Source: Piscicola geometra
Lineage: Eukaryota > Annelida > Clitellata > Hirudinida > Piscicolidae
Direction of reading: 5' to 3'
DNA length: 64,000 nucleotides
Assembly (NCBI GenBank): GCA_943735955.1
Contig: OX030967.1
Span: 6,265,259-6,329,258, forward strand
Below the pieces are notes generated by a model, which saw only the letters and a program-made list of their open reading frames with translations, was not told where the DNA came from and made no database searches. The position numbers were made by a program, and so were the translations under genes. This document shows, one piece after another, positions 1-11,779 of this stretch. Positions within the stretch are counted from its first letter, which is position 1. Each line of letters begins with the position of its first letter.

Positions 1-1944
1 CTACTACAGTACCACACAACTACAGTACCACACAACTACAGTACCACACTACTACAGTACCACACTACTACAGTACCACACTACTACAGTACCACACAAC
101 TACAGTACCACACAATTACAGTACCACACAACTACAGTACCACACAACTACAGTACCACACTACTACAGTACCACACAACTACAGTACCACACAACTACA
201 GTACCACACTACTACAGTACCACACAACTACAGTACCACACAACTACAGTACCACACTACTACAGTACCACACAACTACAGTACCACACAACTACAATAC
301 CACACTACTACAGTACCACACAACTACAGTACCACACATCTACAGTACCACACAACTACAGTACCACACTACTACAGTACCACACAACTACAGTACCACA
401 CAACTACAGTACCACACAACTACAGTACCACACAACTACAGTACCACACAACTACAGTACCACACTACTACAGTACCACACTACTACAGTACCACACAAC
501 TACAGTACCACACTACTACAGTACCACACAACTACAGTACCACACAACTACAGTACCACACAACTACAGTACCACACAACTACCGTACCACACTACTACA
601 GTACCACACAACTACAGTACCACACTACTACAGTACCACACAACTACAGTACCACACAACTACAGTACCACACTACTACAGTACCACACAACTACAGTAC
701 CACACTACTACAGTACCACACAACTACAGTACCACACAACTACAGTACCACACAACTACAGTACCACACTACTACAGTACCACACTACTACAGTACCACA
801 CAACTACAGTACCACACTACTACAGTACCACACAACTACAGTACCACACAACTACAGTACCACACTACTACAGTACCACACTACTACAGTACCACACAAC
901 TACAGTACCACACAACTACAGTACCACACTACTACAGTACCACACTACTACAGTACCACACTACTACAGTACCACACTACTACAGTACCACACAACTACA
1001 GTACCACACAATTACAGTACCACACAACTACAGTACCACACAACTACAGTACCACACTACTACAGTACCACACAACTACAGTACCACACAACTACAGTAC
1101 CACACTACTACAGTACCACACAACTACAGTACCACACAACTACAGTACCACACTACTACAGTACCACACAACTACAGTACCACACAACTACAATACCACA
1201 CTACTACAGTACCACACAACTACAGTACCACACAACTACAGTACCACACAACTACAGTACCACACTACTACAGTACCACACAACTACAGTACCACACAAC
1301 TACAGTACCACACAACTACAGTACCACACAACTACAGTACCACACTACTACAGTACCACACTACTACAGTACCACACAACTACAGTACCACACAACTACA
1401 GTACCACACAACTACAGTACCACACAACTACAGTACCACACAACTACAGTACCACACAACTACCGTACCACACTACTACAGTACCACACTACTACAGTAC
1501 CACACAACTACAGTACCACACAACTACAGTACCACACAACTACAGTACCACACTACTACAGTACCACACTACTACAGTACCACACTACTACAGTACCACA
1601 CAACTACAGTACCACACAACTACAGTACCACACAACTACAGTACCACACAACTACAGTACCACACAACTACAGTACCACACAACTACAGTACCACACTAC
1701 TACAGTACCACACAACTACAGTACCAAACTACTACAGTACCAAACTACTACAGTACCACACAACTACAGTTCCACACAACTACAGTAACACACTACTACA
1801 GTACCACACAACTACAGTACCACACAACTACAGTACCACACTACTACAGTACCACACAACTACAGTACCACACAACTACAGTACCACACTACTACAGTAC
1901 CACACTACTACAGTACCACACAACTACAGTACCACACAACTACA
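1..1944. repeat. 16-bp minisatellite array, about 121 copies
   Basis: The unit is ctacagtaccacac followed by either aa or ta, 16 bp in total, repeated without interruption from the window edge. The two unit types alternate irregularly. Rare point variants occur (attacag, accgtac, caataccac, accaaac), more of them near the right end at 1700-1790, where the array decays before ending at about 1944. The array runs off the left edge, so its full length is unknown. No gene is visible in it. Confidence 0.97.
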
Positions 1945-2154
1945 ACACCACACCCTAAAAAAGCACTACTATGACAGCCACACATGACCACAGCCACACG
2001 ACGACATCAATTGCCTGCACCTGTCATTTCGATGCCGCTCATGAATTGGTACACCAAAAAGGCTGTGGCTTTAATCTGTTTAGGTTTAAGTTGAGGACTC
2101 ATCAAATAATAATTGTACCTCTGTAAGTACGCCTGTAAAATATGATTATCCATT

Positions 2155-2285
<131 letters not shown>

Positions 2286-2469
2286 TTTATATTGTTAGTA
2301 TTGATCATCATTCTTTTTTTATATTATTAGTATAAGTAGTAGTAGTTGTAGTATTACTATTAATAGTATTATTTTTATTATTACCATTATTATTATTATC
2401 ACCATCCTCATCATCATCATCTAAAGACTCAAAAACCTACATCTTGTTCTTCCGTTGTAATGTATTCTA

Positions 2470-2976
2470 TAGAGAAGCACATCTCTCCTCTCAACAACAG
2501 CAACAGCAACAACTCAAGCATCGCCATTGTTGCCTTCAAGCCAGCCATTGATTATTTATTTAAGTATTCTTTTGTTTGCATGCAGCAACTGAGGCGATAT
2601 TGTGGCCTTCTGAATATCTACATGTTTACACTTTATCTAATTTCATGAAAAGCGTCATAAAAACAAGAATTTAAAAAAAATACAATTTTTTAACACTTAA
2701 CAAATATCCTTTTTCTTTCTTTTCCTTCAGAGCTTAAAGCATTTTTTGGGACTTCTAAAAATATTTTCACTATTCGTTTTTCTCCATGACGCCAACCATG
2801 AAATGACGTATGAAGTGAAAACATTCACATATTTAGAAAACAAACCTATACGGCTTCAGTAACATCATCATCATGAAGTCGAGAGAATAGTTAATGGTGC
2901 TTTGAAAGCAACAATGGCGATGCTTGAGTTCTTGTTGTTGTTGTTGTTGTTGCGAGCAGAGATGTGTTTCTCTTTG
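2470..2976. repeat. Inverted repeat, arms of about 85 bp, loop of about 330 bp
   Basis: The left arm (about 2470-2556) reads agaagcacatctctcctc, a CAACAA-rich stretch, then ctcaagcatcgccattgttg. The reverse complement of the right arm (about 2889-2976) reads almost the same, with agaaacacatctctgctc and the identical ctcaagcatcgccattgttg. By eye the arms match at roughly 85 percent. In the arm orientation both copies are open and encode a similar peptide ending SIAIVAFK. It could be a palindromic mobile-element remnant or an inverted duplication; no transposase is visible. Confidence 0.75.
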
Positions 2977-3131
2977 GAATTCGACTCAGAGGCACAACAA
3001 GTTGTAAGGAGTTTTAATATAATATAATAATTATTGTTATAATAATTAAGGATAACTAAAAATAAAGATAATGAAAATAAAAAAGACAATTGTGAGCAAT
3101 ACTAATACAAATGAATCTCCAAATTTGACAG

Positions 3132-6128
3132 AGGTACTTGCACACATACAATTATTTCGATCCGAACTCAAGCCGCAGCTTCGAGGAACAGATGAAGGAT
3201 GCCTTGGAAAGATACCAACTGATGAGTGGCCTCAATGTCACAGGTGAATGCACTTGCTCTCTCTGCTTGTGTGTTCGTATGTGCTTGTGTGTGCTTGTGT
3301 GTGCTTGTGTGTGGTTGTATGTGGTCGTATGTGGTTGTATGTGGTCGTATGTGCTTGTGTGTGGTTGTGTGTGGTTGTATGTGGTCGTATGTGGTTATGT
3401 GTGGTCGTATGTGGTTGTGTGTGGTCGTATGTGGTCGTATGTGGTTGTATGTGGTGTGTGTAGTCGTATGTGGTTGTGTGTGGTCATGTTTTAAATAGCT
3501 TCTTGACTGACCAGGCGTTGATGACGAGCAAACGCGGGCGTTTATGAGGCTCCCGAGGTGTGGCAATGAAGACCATGATGCGCGTGACCGCTCGAAGAGA
3601 AGGAGGAAGAGATACAAGATCACACGTATTGAACATCCTCATGAATTAACTTGATAAATGATAACTTGATTACTTCCTGCTACTAGCACTAACACTTCTC
3701 ACATCAACAGTGCACAAATGGGCGTTGCGAAACCTCACCTACCACTTCCTCCACCTGCCCCCCGATAACTCCTCGGAGATCAAAAACATCTTCAAGAAAG
3801 CCTTCGCCGTAATCAACTTATCAATATAGAGAATTCGCATTCTCCGTCAATTTAGTATATAATGTAAACATTCTAGACCATTGTGAAGCAACAATATCCC
3901 CTGACAGGAGTGGAAGAAGCATATAGACAAGGACTTTGTCGAGGTTGAATTGGGGGACAGTCCGTTAATCCAGATCGAGTTCAAATCTGGAGAGCACGGA
4001 GACAACATGAGGTTCGACGGGGAAGGCGGTGAGTTTGGACATGCCTTCGAGCCAGGACTGGGTCGAGGAGGAGACATCCATATCGATGCCGATGAAAAGT
4101 GGAACGAGCTTGTTGGCAATGATCAAGGTGTGTGCAGATGGGGCTGGCATTGTGGTATATATAATATGATTTAGTATGCTTACATTACACTTTCTAAATG
4201 TCGCTAACGAAGCACCATCCATCGAACCTCCACCGCTCACCACTCACTCAGGCATCAGTCTTCACTACGTGGCGCTTCACGAGATCGGACACAGCCTGGG
4301 CCTCAAGCACACGAACGCTCCTGACGCCATCATGAGGTACTTCTACAACGGACAAGAGGCGCACCTTGCCTCGGACGACATCGAGGGAATTCATGCCGTG
4401 TACGGTTCGTGCAGGCAGTCGAGGTGCTTTGAGGGTGTGCTTATGTAATCAAAAAGCAAAAAATAAATGATTTATTGAATCTTCTTATTTAACTTATAAA
4501 CTTTATTTTTGCTTCAAACAGGCAAACGCATAGAGTCCACAACTTCGGAACTTCCCACGACGCCCCCATCGATTGATGCCAGCATGAACCTTTGTCAGAT
4601 CGACCACGTGGACGCAGTGTGCTCTCGTGGAAACATAATTATGCTTTTTTCAGGTAAGTTTTTAAAAATTTAGTATATGGACATAGTAGATCTTATCAAA
4701 AATATACCTTGGATGAAATAACCCCTGAGGACGAATGGCTCGTTTATTTCTAATCGGAAGAATTTGATGGCTATATTCTCTTTGCGAGATATGACGTGCA
4801 CCTAAATGCATGCAATATTCCACATTACGATACAACATAGCAGCATAAAAACCATGGCCTAGACTACTCCATTAAAAACCAATCTACCTTTCACCGTCAG
4901 GCGGCAGTTTCTTCAAGATGGAGGGCTTTGGACCGTTTCTCAAAGATGTCAAAGCTTATAAAGTTAAAGATACTTTAGAAGGAATCACCAGCGACCCCAT
5001 CGACTTTGCCATCGTTGAAAAATCTTTTGAGAATGGCGGCTTTCTGAGACTGCACTCGGTTGGTTGTTTTTGGCATTGAAGTTCAGTTAGAATTGAAAAT
5101 AAGTTAAACTGAAGTTGAACAACAAATATTGGGTTGTGTGAACAAAGTTTGTATCAGCAGCAAAAGTAAAGTCGTTAATGACGTCACATCGCCACAACAC
5201 CACGAACAGGGAGGAAGAGTCTGGAAGTACCAGCTCGATTTGGCATCCACGCCCTCCAAATTGCCTCTGCAGCACGGTTACCCCAAGAGTGAAACCGAGG
5301 AAATCTCTTCGTTTCCGCAAGGAATTACTGCGGGCTTCATCTGGAAAAAGAACGGCATGGAGTACTACTTCAAAGGTGCCACACTAGTTTTTTTTTCAAA
5401 ATCAGAGGCAAACGTTAGTTCCATGAAAATCTATCGACAAACACTTTTAGATTAAAAAATATTGAAAAAAGTTTCAATTTTCAATAGATACTTAATTTCT
5501 GAAAAAAAACTATTTTAAATGAGTTAAAAATTTAATTATTTCATTTCAATAAAACTTCTGATACCCTGGTCTAAAATATTTTCTGGGTACCTGATTAACG
5601 AATCGGGTATCCGGATACCCCTTGCCATTTTATTTATTTCTATTATCTAACAGAATTTCCCTTTTTCCAAAACCAGACGACGTCTACTACCGCAAACAAC
5701 CCTTCTTCGATTGGATGGACGCAGGATTTCCCAGGAACTTGAGCGCATGGATAGGAGTTCCATCCAACGTCGACGCTGCCTTCTCTTACGTTCCAGACAA
5801 CAGCGACCATGGCGCCACTTTCTTTTTCAAAGAAAGACATGTCTATTTCTTCCACGAAACGATCGATAGAGTGAGTATTTTCTTGAAGAATCGCTAGAGG
5901 GATGGCGATATTTGCTTTATCAGATGACTCCTTCAACACTCCTCCCCTTAGGTCGACGTCCGCTTCCCCAGCAGTTTCGATTACTTCTTCTCGTGTGACG
6001 GTATATCGAATGAAAGATTGGAGGAGAAGATTTCGAGAAAAAGTGCTTCTGCAGCAGGCATGTTGCTGCACTGGAAGCTTGCTGCTGTCAGCTTCAGCAT
6101 CTCCGTGGCCTTGACCTTTGTGCCTTGA
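3132..6128 (+). CDS. Matrix metalloproteinase, 5' incomplete, 10 exons seen
   Basis: A zinc endopeptidase of the MMP family, which cleaves extracellular matrix or cell-surface proteins. Exons: 3132-3243, 3515-3625, 3711-3808, 3908-4127, 4252-4404, 4522-4653, 4901-5058, 5210-5375, 5677-5870, 5952-6128; phases close, giving 506 residues. Visible in order: propeptide end (YLHTYNYF and ERYQLMSGLNVTG), a cysteine switch PRCGNED in place of the canonical PRCGVPD, a basic RSKRRRKR furin-type site, the catalytic domain with HEIGHSLGLKH (zinc ligands and catalytic Glu) followed by a DAIM Met-turn, a short linker, and a hemopexin domain from MNLCQID to FFSCDG whose outer cysteines probably pair. The C-terminus (KLAAVSFSISVALTFVP) is hydrophobic, as in GPI-anchored or tail-anchored MMPs. 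The signal peptide and first part of the propeptide are not in the visible exons. Family call is firm, subtype is not. Confidence 0.93.
3257..3486. repeat. GT-rich 12-bp minisatellite in MMP intron
   Basis: Variants of tgtgtggttgta and tatgtggtcgta fill the intron between the first two visible MMP exons. The long open frames here are repeat artefacts. Confidence 0.9.
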
Positions 6129-6530
6129 TAGTACTTATCAATGAAATTATATTCTAATTAGAAGGGGTTAGCTGGTTTACATGGTTGATTAGCTGATGAG
6201 GGTGGTGGGCAGGTGTTGACAATGTAGGTGTTACTGAAAACTATGTGAGTGGAGGGGGTTTACCATTGCAGGTCTTTTGGCCTCATCAGTGCCTGGTTGT
6301 TTCTTTATATTTAGAACTTGCAACATGACATGACGAAAAAGCATAAAAAGAGAGTAAAAGGTTTTCTTGATTTAACTTCAAAAAGATTGATCACTGCTCG
6401 CTCCAACATGAGTTATTTGTCGAGAATCAATTTCAGATGCATTGACCGCCGTTGAATTATGTCAACTGAGTGCAACTTTGCTGAAGGCTCATTGCTTTAA
6501 TCATGATGGATAATTAACGATTTAAAACTT
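6129..6530. other. Intergenic, no feature recognised
   Basis: About 400 bp between the MMP stop codon and the TATA box of the next gene. I see no exon, RNA gene or repeat in it. Confidence 0.6.
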
Positions 6531-6541
6531 TATAAAAGCAT
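6531..6541 (+). promoter_or_regulatory. TATA box of PAN-like gene A
   Basis: The sequence tataaaagcat lies 53 bp before the start codon at 6584. The identical 11-mer lies before the start codon of the neighbouring paralogue at 8637-8647, which supports it as a retained core promoter. Confidence 0.75.
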
Positions 6542-6583
6542 CAACTTTTCGCCTTTGAACCGTCAGTCATATCAAAGGTTACA

Positions 6584-7189
6584 ATGAAGGGTCTTTTTGT
6601 TCTTCTTTCCTTCTCGTTCCTGCTGCAGTCAGAGGTCGAATGTCTACTGCCTTCCGCTAGTATGTTTTAAAATATTTCGGTCTCACCCCACTAAATTTGA
6701 TTTTTGTATGGCTGAACGAGTAGCCGAAGGTTTAATGGCTCTTGACCAATGGTTCAAGCCTCGAGTTCCGCCGATGCCCTAGTAGCCCATAGGCGCAAAT
6801 GAAAATTTGCCGGCCAAGTGGCCTAAGCTCATACTGGTTATACGTCGTTATGAGATTTCATTATTATTAATGCATTCAATTATTTTTATTTTTACAGTTA
6901 GTTTTTTTATGAAACACATAATATATCCATTGCAAGCCTATGACACGGGCACCAACACCTCGCAGGGTACAGGGGTTTCACCAAGCACTCGGGCCAGGCC
7001 TGCTCCGGAGCTCAGTCGCAGGCAGGAGTCGCCACTTTCCACGACTGTGTCGCCAAGTGTCGCAGTCTGTCGTGTGGGCAGTGTGCAGGCTTCGACTGGA
7101 GGACCGAGGCTGGGCCTGCGTGCTACTTCTTCACCAGTCTAGCGCCCCAGTGGAGTCCCAGCTCTGACATGTACGTCAGACATTGCTGA
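6584..7189 (+). CDS. Small secreted PAN/apple-like protein A
   Basis: Two exons, 6584-6659 and 6966-7189, joined in phase 1, give about 99 residues. Exon 1 encodes a signal peptide (MKGLFVLLSFSFLLQSEV). Exon 2 encodes one cysteine-rich domain with spacing C-x3-C-x4-C-x2-C-x12-C-x20-C (FHDCVAKCRSLSCGQCAGFDW, ending MYVRHC), which resembles PAN/apple domains that bind proteins or glycans outside the cell. An extra cysteine lies upstream (QACSG). The gene is a tandem paralogue of the one at 8710: same signal-peptide style, same intron phase and position, same cysteine spacing, same TATA box. It lacks the mucin-like tail of the neighbour. A poly(A) signal is at 7302-7307. The PAN label rests on the cysteine pattern only; the biological role is unknown. 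Confidence 0.78.
6709..6880 (+). mobile_element. tRNA-derived SINE-like element, copy 1
   Basis: Inside the intron of gene A. It starts with a tRNA-like part: gctgaacgagtagccgaagg (box A region) and ggttcaagcctc (box B region), followed by a body containing atgccctagtagccc, ggcgcaaatg and ggttatacg, then an ATT-rich tail. The same body occurs at 45211-45412 and, inverted, at 44446-44570. Confidence 0.72.
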
Positions 7190-8636
7190 AGGTTGAATTG
7201 AAGGCACCTCCCAAGCTCTAGCAGCAATCTCAAAACTCTTCGTGCCTTATCTAGAATCGAGTTTTATTATTTTAAAATGATTTTTTGAAATGTATTCGAC
7301 GAATAAACTATCCGAAATATTGGAAAACGTATTGTCAAATTTATATAAATTATAAAATTAATTATAAATTGCCAAGTCTGAAATCCACAAAGAGGAAATT
7401 ATCATCATCATTAGCATTATCATATAATTATCACCATCAAAATAAGGTGTTATAACATTTTGTGTAAATCCTTTATGTAAATGTTGTTTCTAAATTTTAT
7501 AATTGGAAAAATCTCTAAACGCTCAACGCTCGTGGTGAAGTGGACTCGAAAAGGGGCGAATCGATGGAATTATCGACTTGAACCGATGAGAACTTCAAAC
7601 AAACAACACTTTTTCACTCGCCAATCTCAGTGCTGTTGGCTCTGTGTCGCCATGGACCCTTCCTGAGTCCTCTTCTCTCTAACTGCTAGGAGATGCCAGG
7701 AATCGAACTCACGACCGTAAATAATTTCAAATAATTTTGTTCACATTTTACTTGTTTTATTATGTTTTTAAATCCAAAATTTCGCATTTTTAGTTTGCAC
7801 TTGACACGCTCTTCATCGATTAGAAAATAAATTAATACTTCGGCAAAATGTCCACTTATTTTTGATAGTTCTTTAGTATTCCATTTATGTGTTTTTAAGG
7901 TTAAGATATAGCAATACTCCAATGTTGACGTAGTCGTCAACTGCTATGGAGTTGTCAACGAAACGTTTGACGATAATGTCGTTAAGACGAGAGTGTCTTT
8001 GAGGCTGTTATCCTGAGGGGAGGTCATCTTGTGAATCACTTGTTTGAGGCATTAGTGACGAAGTATTTGTAATGTATCCATTTATAATTTAAAATGGAAT
8101 TTCTTATAAGTATTTTCAGACAATTAAATTGAAAATACTTACCACGCAAGTTTGCAGTGTGCTCTGAGAGTACTTTTTACTTTTCAAGCTGAAAGAATAA
8201 ATTTACGTATGAAATTACTTCCAGGTTCAAATATGATAATAGTTTCTGAATTCTTGTTTGGTGCTAAAATATTGGAGTGGGCAGTGCGAAGAATAGTTTT
8301 CTATTGGCAATGGTAGTGATGTGTGTGTCGACCTTTCATTCTAGAGAGTTAATAAAAGTTTTTTAAAATAATTTTTATCGTTTGATAATTTTTAAAAATG
8401 GTTTTGAAAATATATTTTATAGAACTAACGTGTTTATTTATTTTTGGGAGTTTTAGTATACAAAATGATATGTTCTGAAATAAAACACGATGAAGGCTAT
8501 GCAATTTGAACAAGGACTCAATTTGAACTTGAAGATAGAAATGCAAATACGAATTATTAATATTACACGAAAAATAGTTATCATTATTGATTGGTTAAAT
8601 TAAAATAAAATTAAAATTAAAACATCACAAACCTAG
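7190..8636. other. Intergenic AT-rich DNA between the PAN-like paralogues
   Basis: It contains the poly(A) signal of gene A (aataaa, 7302-7307). No coding exon was recognised. On the minus strand at about 7683-7712 there is a tRNA T-arm-like segment (gagttcgattcctggc), without a visible box A, so probably a truncated SINE or tRNA relic. The rest is AT-rich sequence with no clear signal. Confidence 0.5.
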
Positions 8637-8647
8637 TATAAAAGCAT
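8637..8647 (+). promoter_or_regulatory. TATA box of PAN-like gene B
   Basis: tataaaagcat, 73 bp before the start codon at 8710 and identical to the motif at 6531-6541 upstream of the paralogue. Confidence 0.75.
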
Positions 8648-8709
8648 GGGCATTTTTATAGAGAATCATGAGCTTTTCCCTCTTGTTCGAAAGGCATTTC
8701 AACATTGCA

Positions 8710-9654
8710 ATGAAGTGTCTGCTCGCTTTTGTTCTCCTCGTGTGTCTTCTGCAGTCGGAGGCGAAAAAACGTAAGCTATTTCGTGTTGAAGTGTCCACCT
8801 TCTCGATAGACTTTTATCCAACTTAACTCCTTCAACATTGCAAATCCATCTTTCCAGCCCGCGATAACTTTGTCTTGACGAAGTTCAGAAGTACGGCGGG
8901 TGGACAAGCAGAGCCTGGCATCAAGAACCTTGTCGATTGCAAGAAGAAGTGTGAGTCTTTGAGCTGTTCTGAGTGCGCTGGCATCGACTTCGACCCAAAG
9001 CACAAGAAGGTCCACTGCTATTTGCATAAGACGTTGGATCCAAAGTACCATGCCAGTGCCAACACGTACAAACGAAAGTGCGAGCTTCCAAAACCCATTC
9101 CCGTCACTCACTCGAAGGCAGCCAAGCCACCGAAGACAACCAAGCCACCGAAGACAACCAAGCCACCGAAGACAACCAAGCCAGCGAAGACAACCAAGCC
9201 AGCGAAGACAACCAACCCAGCGAAGACAACCAAACCACCAAAGACAACCAAGTCAGCGAAGACAATGTTTGCACCCACCACACAAACAGTTCCCACCATG
9301 AAAGCAGCACCCATCACAAAACAAACTTTTGCCCCCACCACACAAACAGCCAGCACACAAGCAGCCACCACACAAACAACTCCCACCACACAAACAACTC
9401 CCACCACACAAACAACTCCCACCACACAAACAACTCTCACCACACAAGCAGTTCCTACCCTGAAAGCAGCCGCCACCAGTGAGCAAGAAGAAGCGGGTGC
9501 AGAAGGTGTGGACATCCCAGAAGGAAAGGCGATCGTGCTTACGGACGAAAAGTCTCTCGAAACTCTTTCGTCGGCGTCAGCGAATTCGACTGCGGTGAAG
9601 GCTCCAGAACTGGAAAAAGCTCCAGTGACAGCAAGCCAGGAAGGAGGCAAATGA
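8710..9654 (+). CDS. Secreted PAN/apple-like protein B with mucin-like tail
   Basis: Two exons, 8710-8770 and 8858-9654, joined in phase 1, give 285 residues. The signal peptide is MKCLLAFVLLVCLLQSEA. Next comes one cysteine-rich domain with C-x3-C-x4-C-x2-C-x13-C-x20-C (LVDCKKKC, SLSCSECAGIDF, HCYLHK, YKRKC), the same pattern as gene A. The rest is low complexity: six-residue KPPKTT / KPAKTT repeats encoded by 18-bp units (about 9125-9265), then TTQTTP repeats (about 9370-9450), then an acidic C-terminus. The Thr/Pro tracts look heavily O-glycosylated, as in mucins or byssal/mucus components. There is no transmembrane segment, so it is probably secreted. A poly(A) signal lies at 9758-9763. 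Function is unknown; tail length is likely to vary between individuals because it is built of tandem repeats. Confidence 0.85.
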
Positions 9655-11020
9655 AGAAGACACCATGGCACTGTGTGCTGCACATTACAGTTCCTCATTA
9701 TTTGTCCCCGTATTGAAAATTCTTTTATCGGGTTTAATTTTTTGATGACTTCCAAGTAATAAATTTTTCAAAATTTTTCCACATGTAAATAAAAATCTTT
9801 ATTTGCATTAAATAGCTTCAAATAAGTTCGAGCTATGTAAATAATCAGCGCTTCGAGCATTTAGTGTTGCATTGTCTGATTGAACGAGAAGGTGCTTGAG
9901 GAGCCCTCTGAGTTGTCAGGGCTGAGTTGTGGCGGATGTCACAAGCGCACTTTCAACGGAGACTGTGCCTGTTTTGTACGCACTTTTCAGTGAAATAATC
10001 AATGATATTTGTGGAAATGTTGAATTTTAATTTTCCGAGAGCCGTGTTAGTTTATATATCGTTTGCAAAGAATTCATGTTTACAGTTTTTTATGTTTCTT
10101 TAAAAAATGTTCGAAGGTTATTTATTCAATATTTTCACAATTTGGAATAACAAAACTGCATTGACACACTCCAAATGCGAATATCGAATATTTCCACCAT
10201 TGTTGTCTCTACTAGCATCATCATGTTTAATGCAGTAACTTGCCACTCATTTCTGGAAAACAGATTTTCACAAGGTTAATCGGATTAAAAGGAAAGATCA
10301 TTTGAATATTTAGGAACTAAAGAAATAAAATAAAAATGTTCACGAATTTTTAATGAGATATGACAAGTTGTAAATTTGTTTAAACATTATTTATTGACCT
10401 GCATGGTATTTACACAGTTATATTTATCACATGTAAATGTATAAGGGTTTTAAAACAAATCGTTATAAATAACAAAATAATGGCAATTTCATTACGAAAA
10501 TGCGATAAAAGTAACATTAATGATGTGTTATCTGCGCGTATATGAATGCTTTAAACCTAGATAAAGATGCTAGAACCATATATAATATATATGGCTAGGA
10601 CGAGTACACTTTCAGAGAATTGTCAATAATACTCAGATAATGAGCATCTGCCCTCGTTTTGATGCTTTGATGTGATGAAATGGAGAATAACTTAATGCAA
10701 TTCGATAATGAATCAAACATCCCAGCTTCGCAAGCTTTCTTCTTGCTAGCATTCTTTAAATCAGATTACGTTTCTTATCACCTAAAACTAGAAATATCAA
10801 AGTTCAGATGATTTATTTGATTTATTAATAATACAGCATTGAACATGTTTACATTAAAAAAAGTACAGTTTTTTACATATATTTATAAATAAAACTGACG
10901 TGTGTTTTTACACGAATTCACTTTTAAATTAATTTCAAAGCGCTCTGAAGAGGAACACAAATTTTCAACCCACCGATTTAACTTTCTACTTTACATTCAA
11001 ACTTTCAGATTATTCACAAA
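9655..11020. other. Intergenic, one possible relic of a third PAN-like copy
   Basis: It holds the gene B poly(A) signals (9758-9763 and about 9789). A short open stretch at about 9882-9996 contains GLSCGGC and later cysteines, faintly like the SLSCGQC / SLSCSEC core of the paralogues, but no signal peptide or full domain follows. From 10000 to 11000 the DNA is AT-rich with nothing recognised, apart from a pyrimidine-rich CAG-type acceptor (ctttcag) ending just before the FUT8 start codon. Confidence 0.45.
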
Positions 11021-11701
11021 ATGGCTTTCTTATTGCAATTGTTAAAAAACCGCTACATCGGCCTGGTGATGGTGGTGTGGGTGTTGTCGTTGCTGTACAT
11101 GGGCTTCGTTAGCAACAATGGCGACGTCTCTCTAGAGAGAATAAAACTAGAATTGTACGAAAAAACAATGAAACAATTGCTAGAGTTAAAAGATCAAAAT
11201 AAGAAACTCATGAGTAATATACAAGATCTCAAGTTTGTGTTTTGTGCTTGCTTATTTTAACTTTTAAGTTTTAAATAATAAGTAAATTTAATAATTTTAG
11301 CATTTTAATTTATGAATTTATCACACACAAATTGTTAGTAGTTTATTTTTCTAACCAGAAAGACTCAAGAGATGCTGACGATGGTGAAGGCTCCAGTCTC
11401 TTCACAAGGAGAAGTCATCAAGATTGTGCAAGGTCTCCTCCATTCAGGCCTCTATTCGATTGCAATTCAAAGTGCTCTGTTTAGACCACTATTCTCATCC
11501 ATCAACACATCCATCTCTTCACCAACGCACACATCCTTCCCATCCATCCTTCATCAATTGCCATCCCTCCACCCCCTCCACCTCCTCCACCCCCTCCACC
11601 CATCGCAGTCTCGAGACCTTCCATGCACCATGAGATCCTCAGAAGAAGGCTTCAGAATGACATAAGAGAATCCTGGTTCTATATCCACCATCAATTAGGT
11701 G

Positions 11702-11779
<78 letters not shown>

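Noticed and set aside
2460..2648. 62-codon frame as MMP first exon
   Set aside because: It has no signal peptide, and its sequence belongs to the left arm of the inverted repeat rather than to an MMP propeptide.
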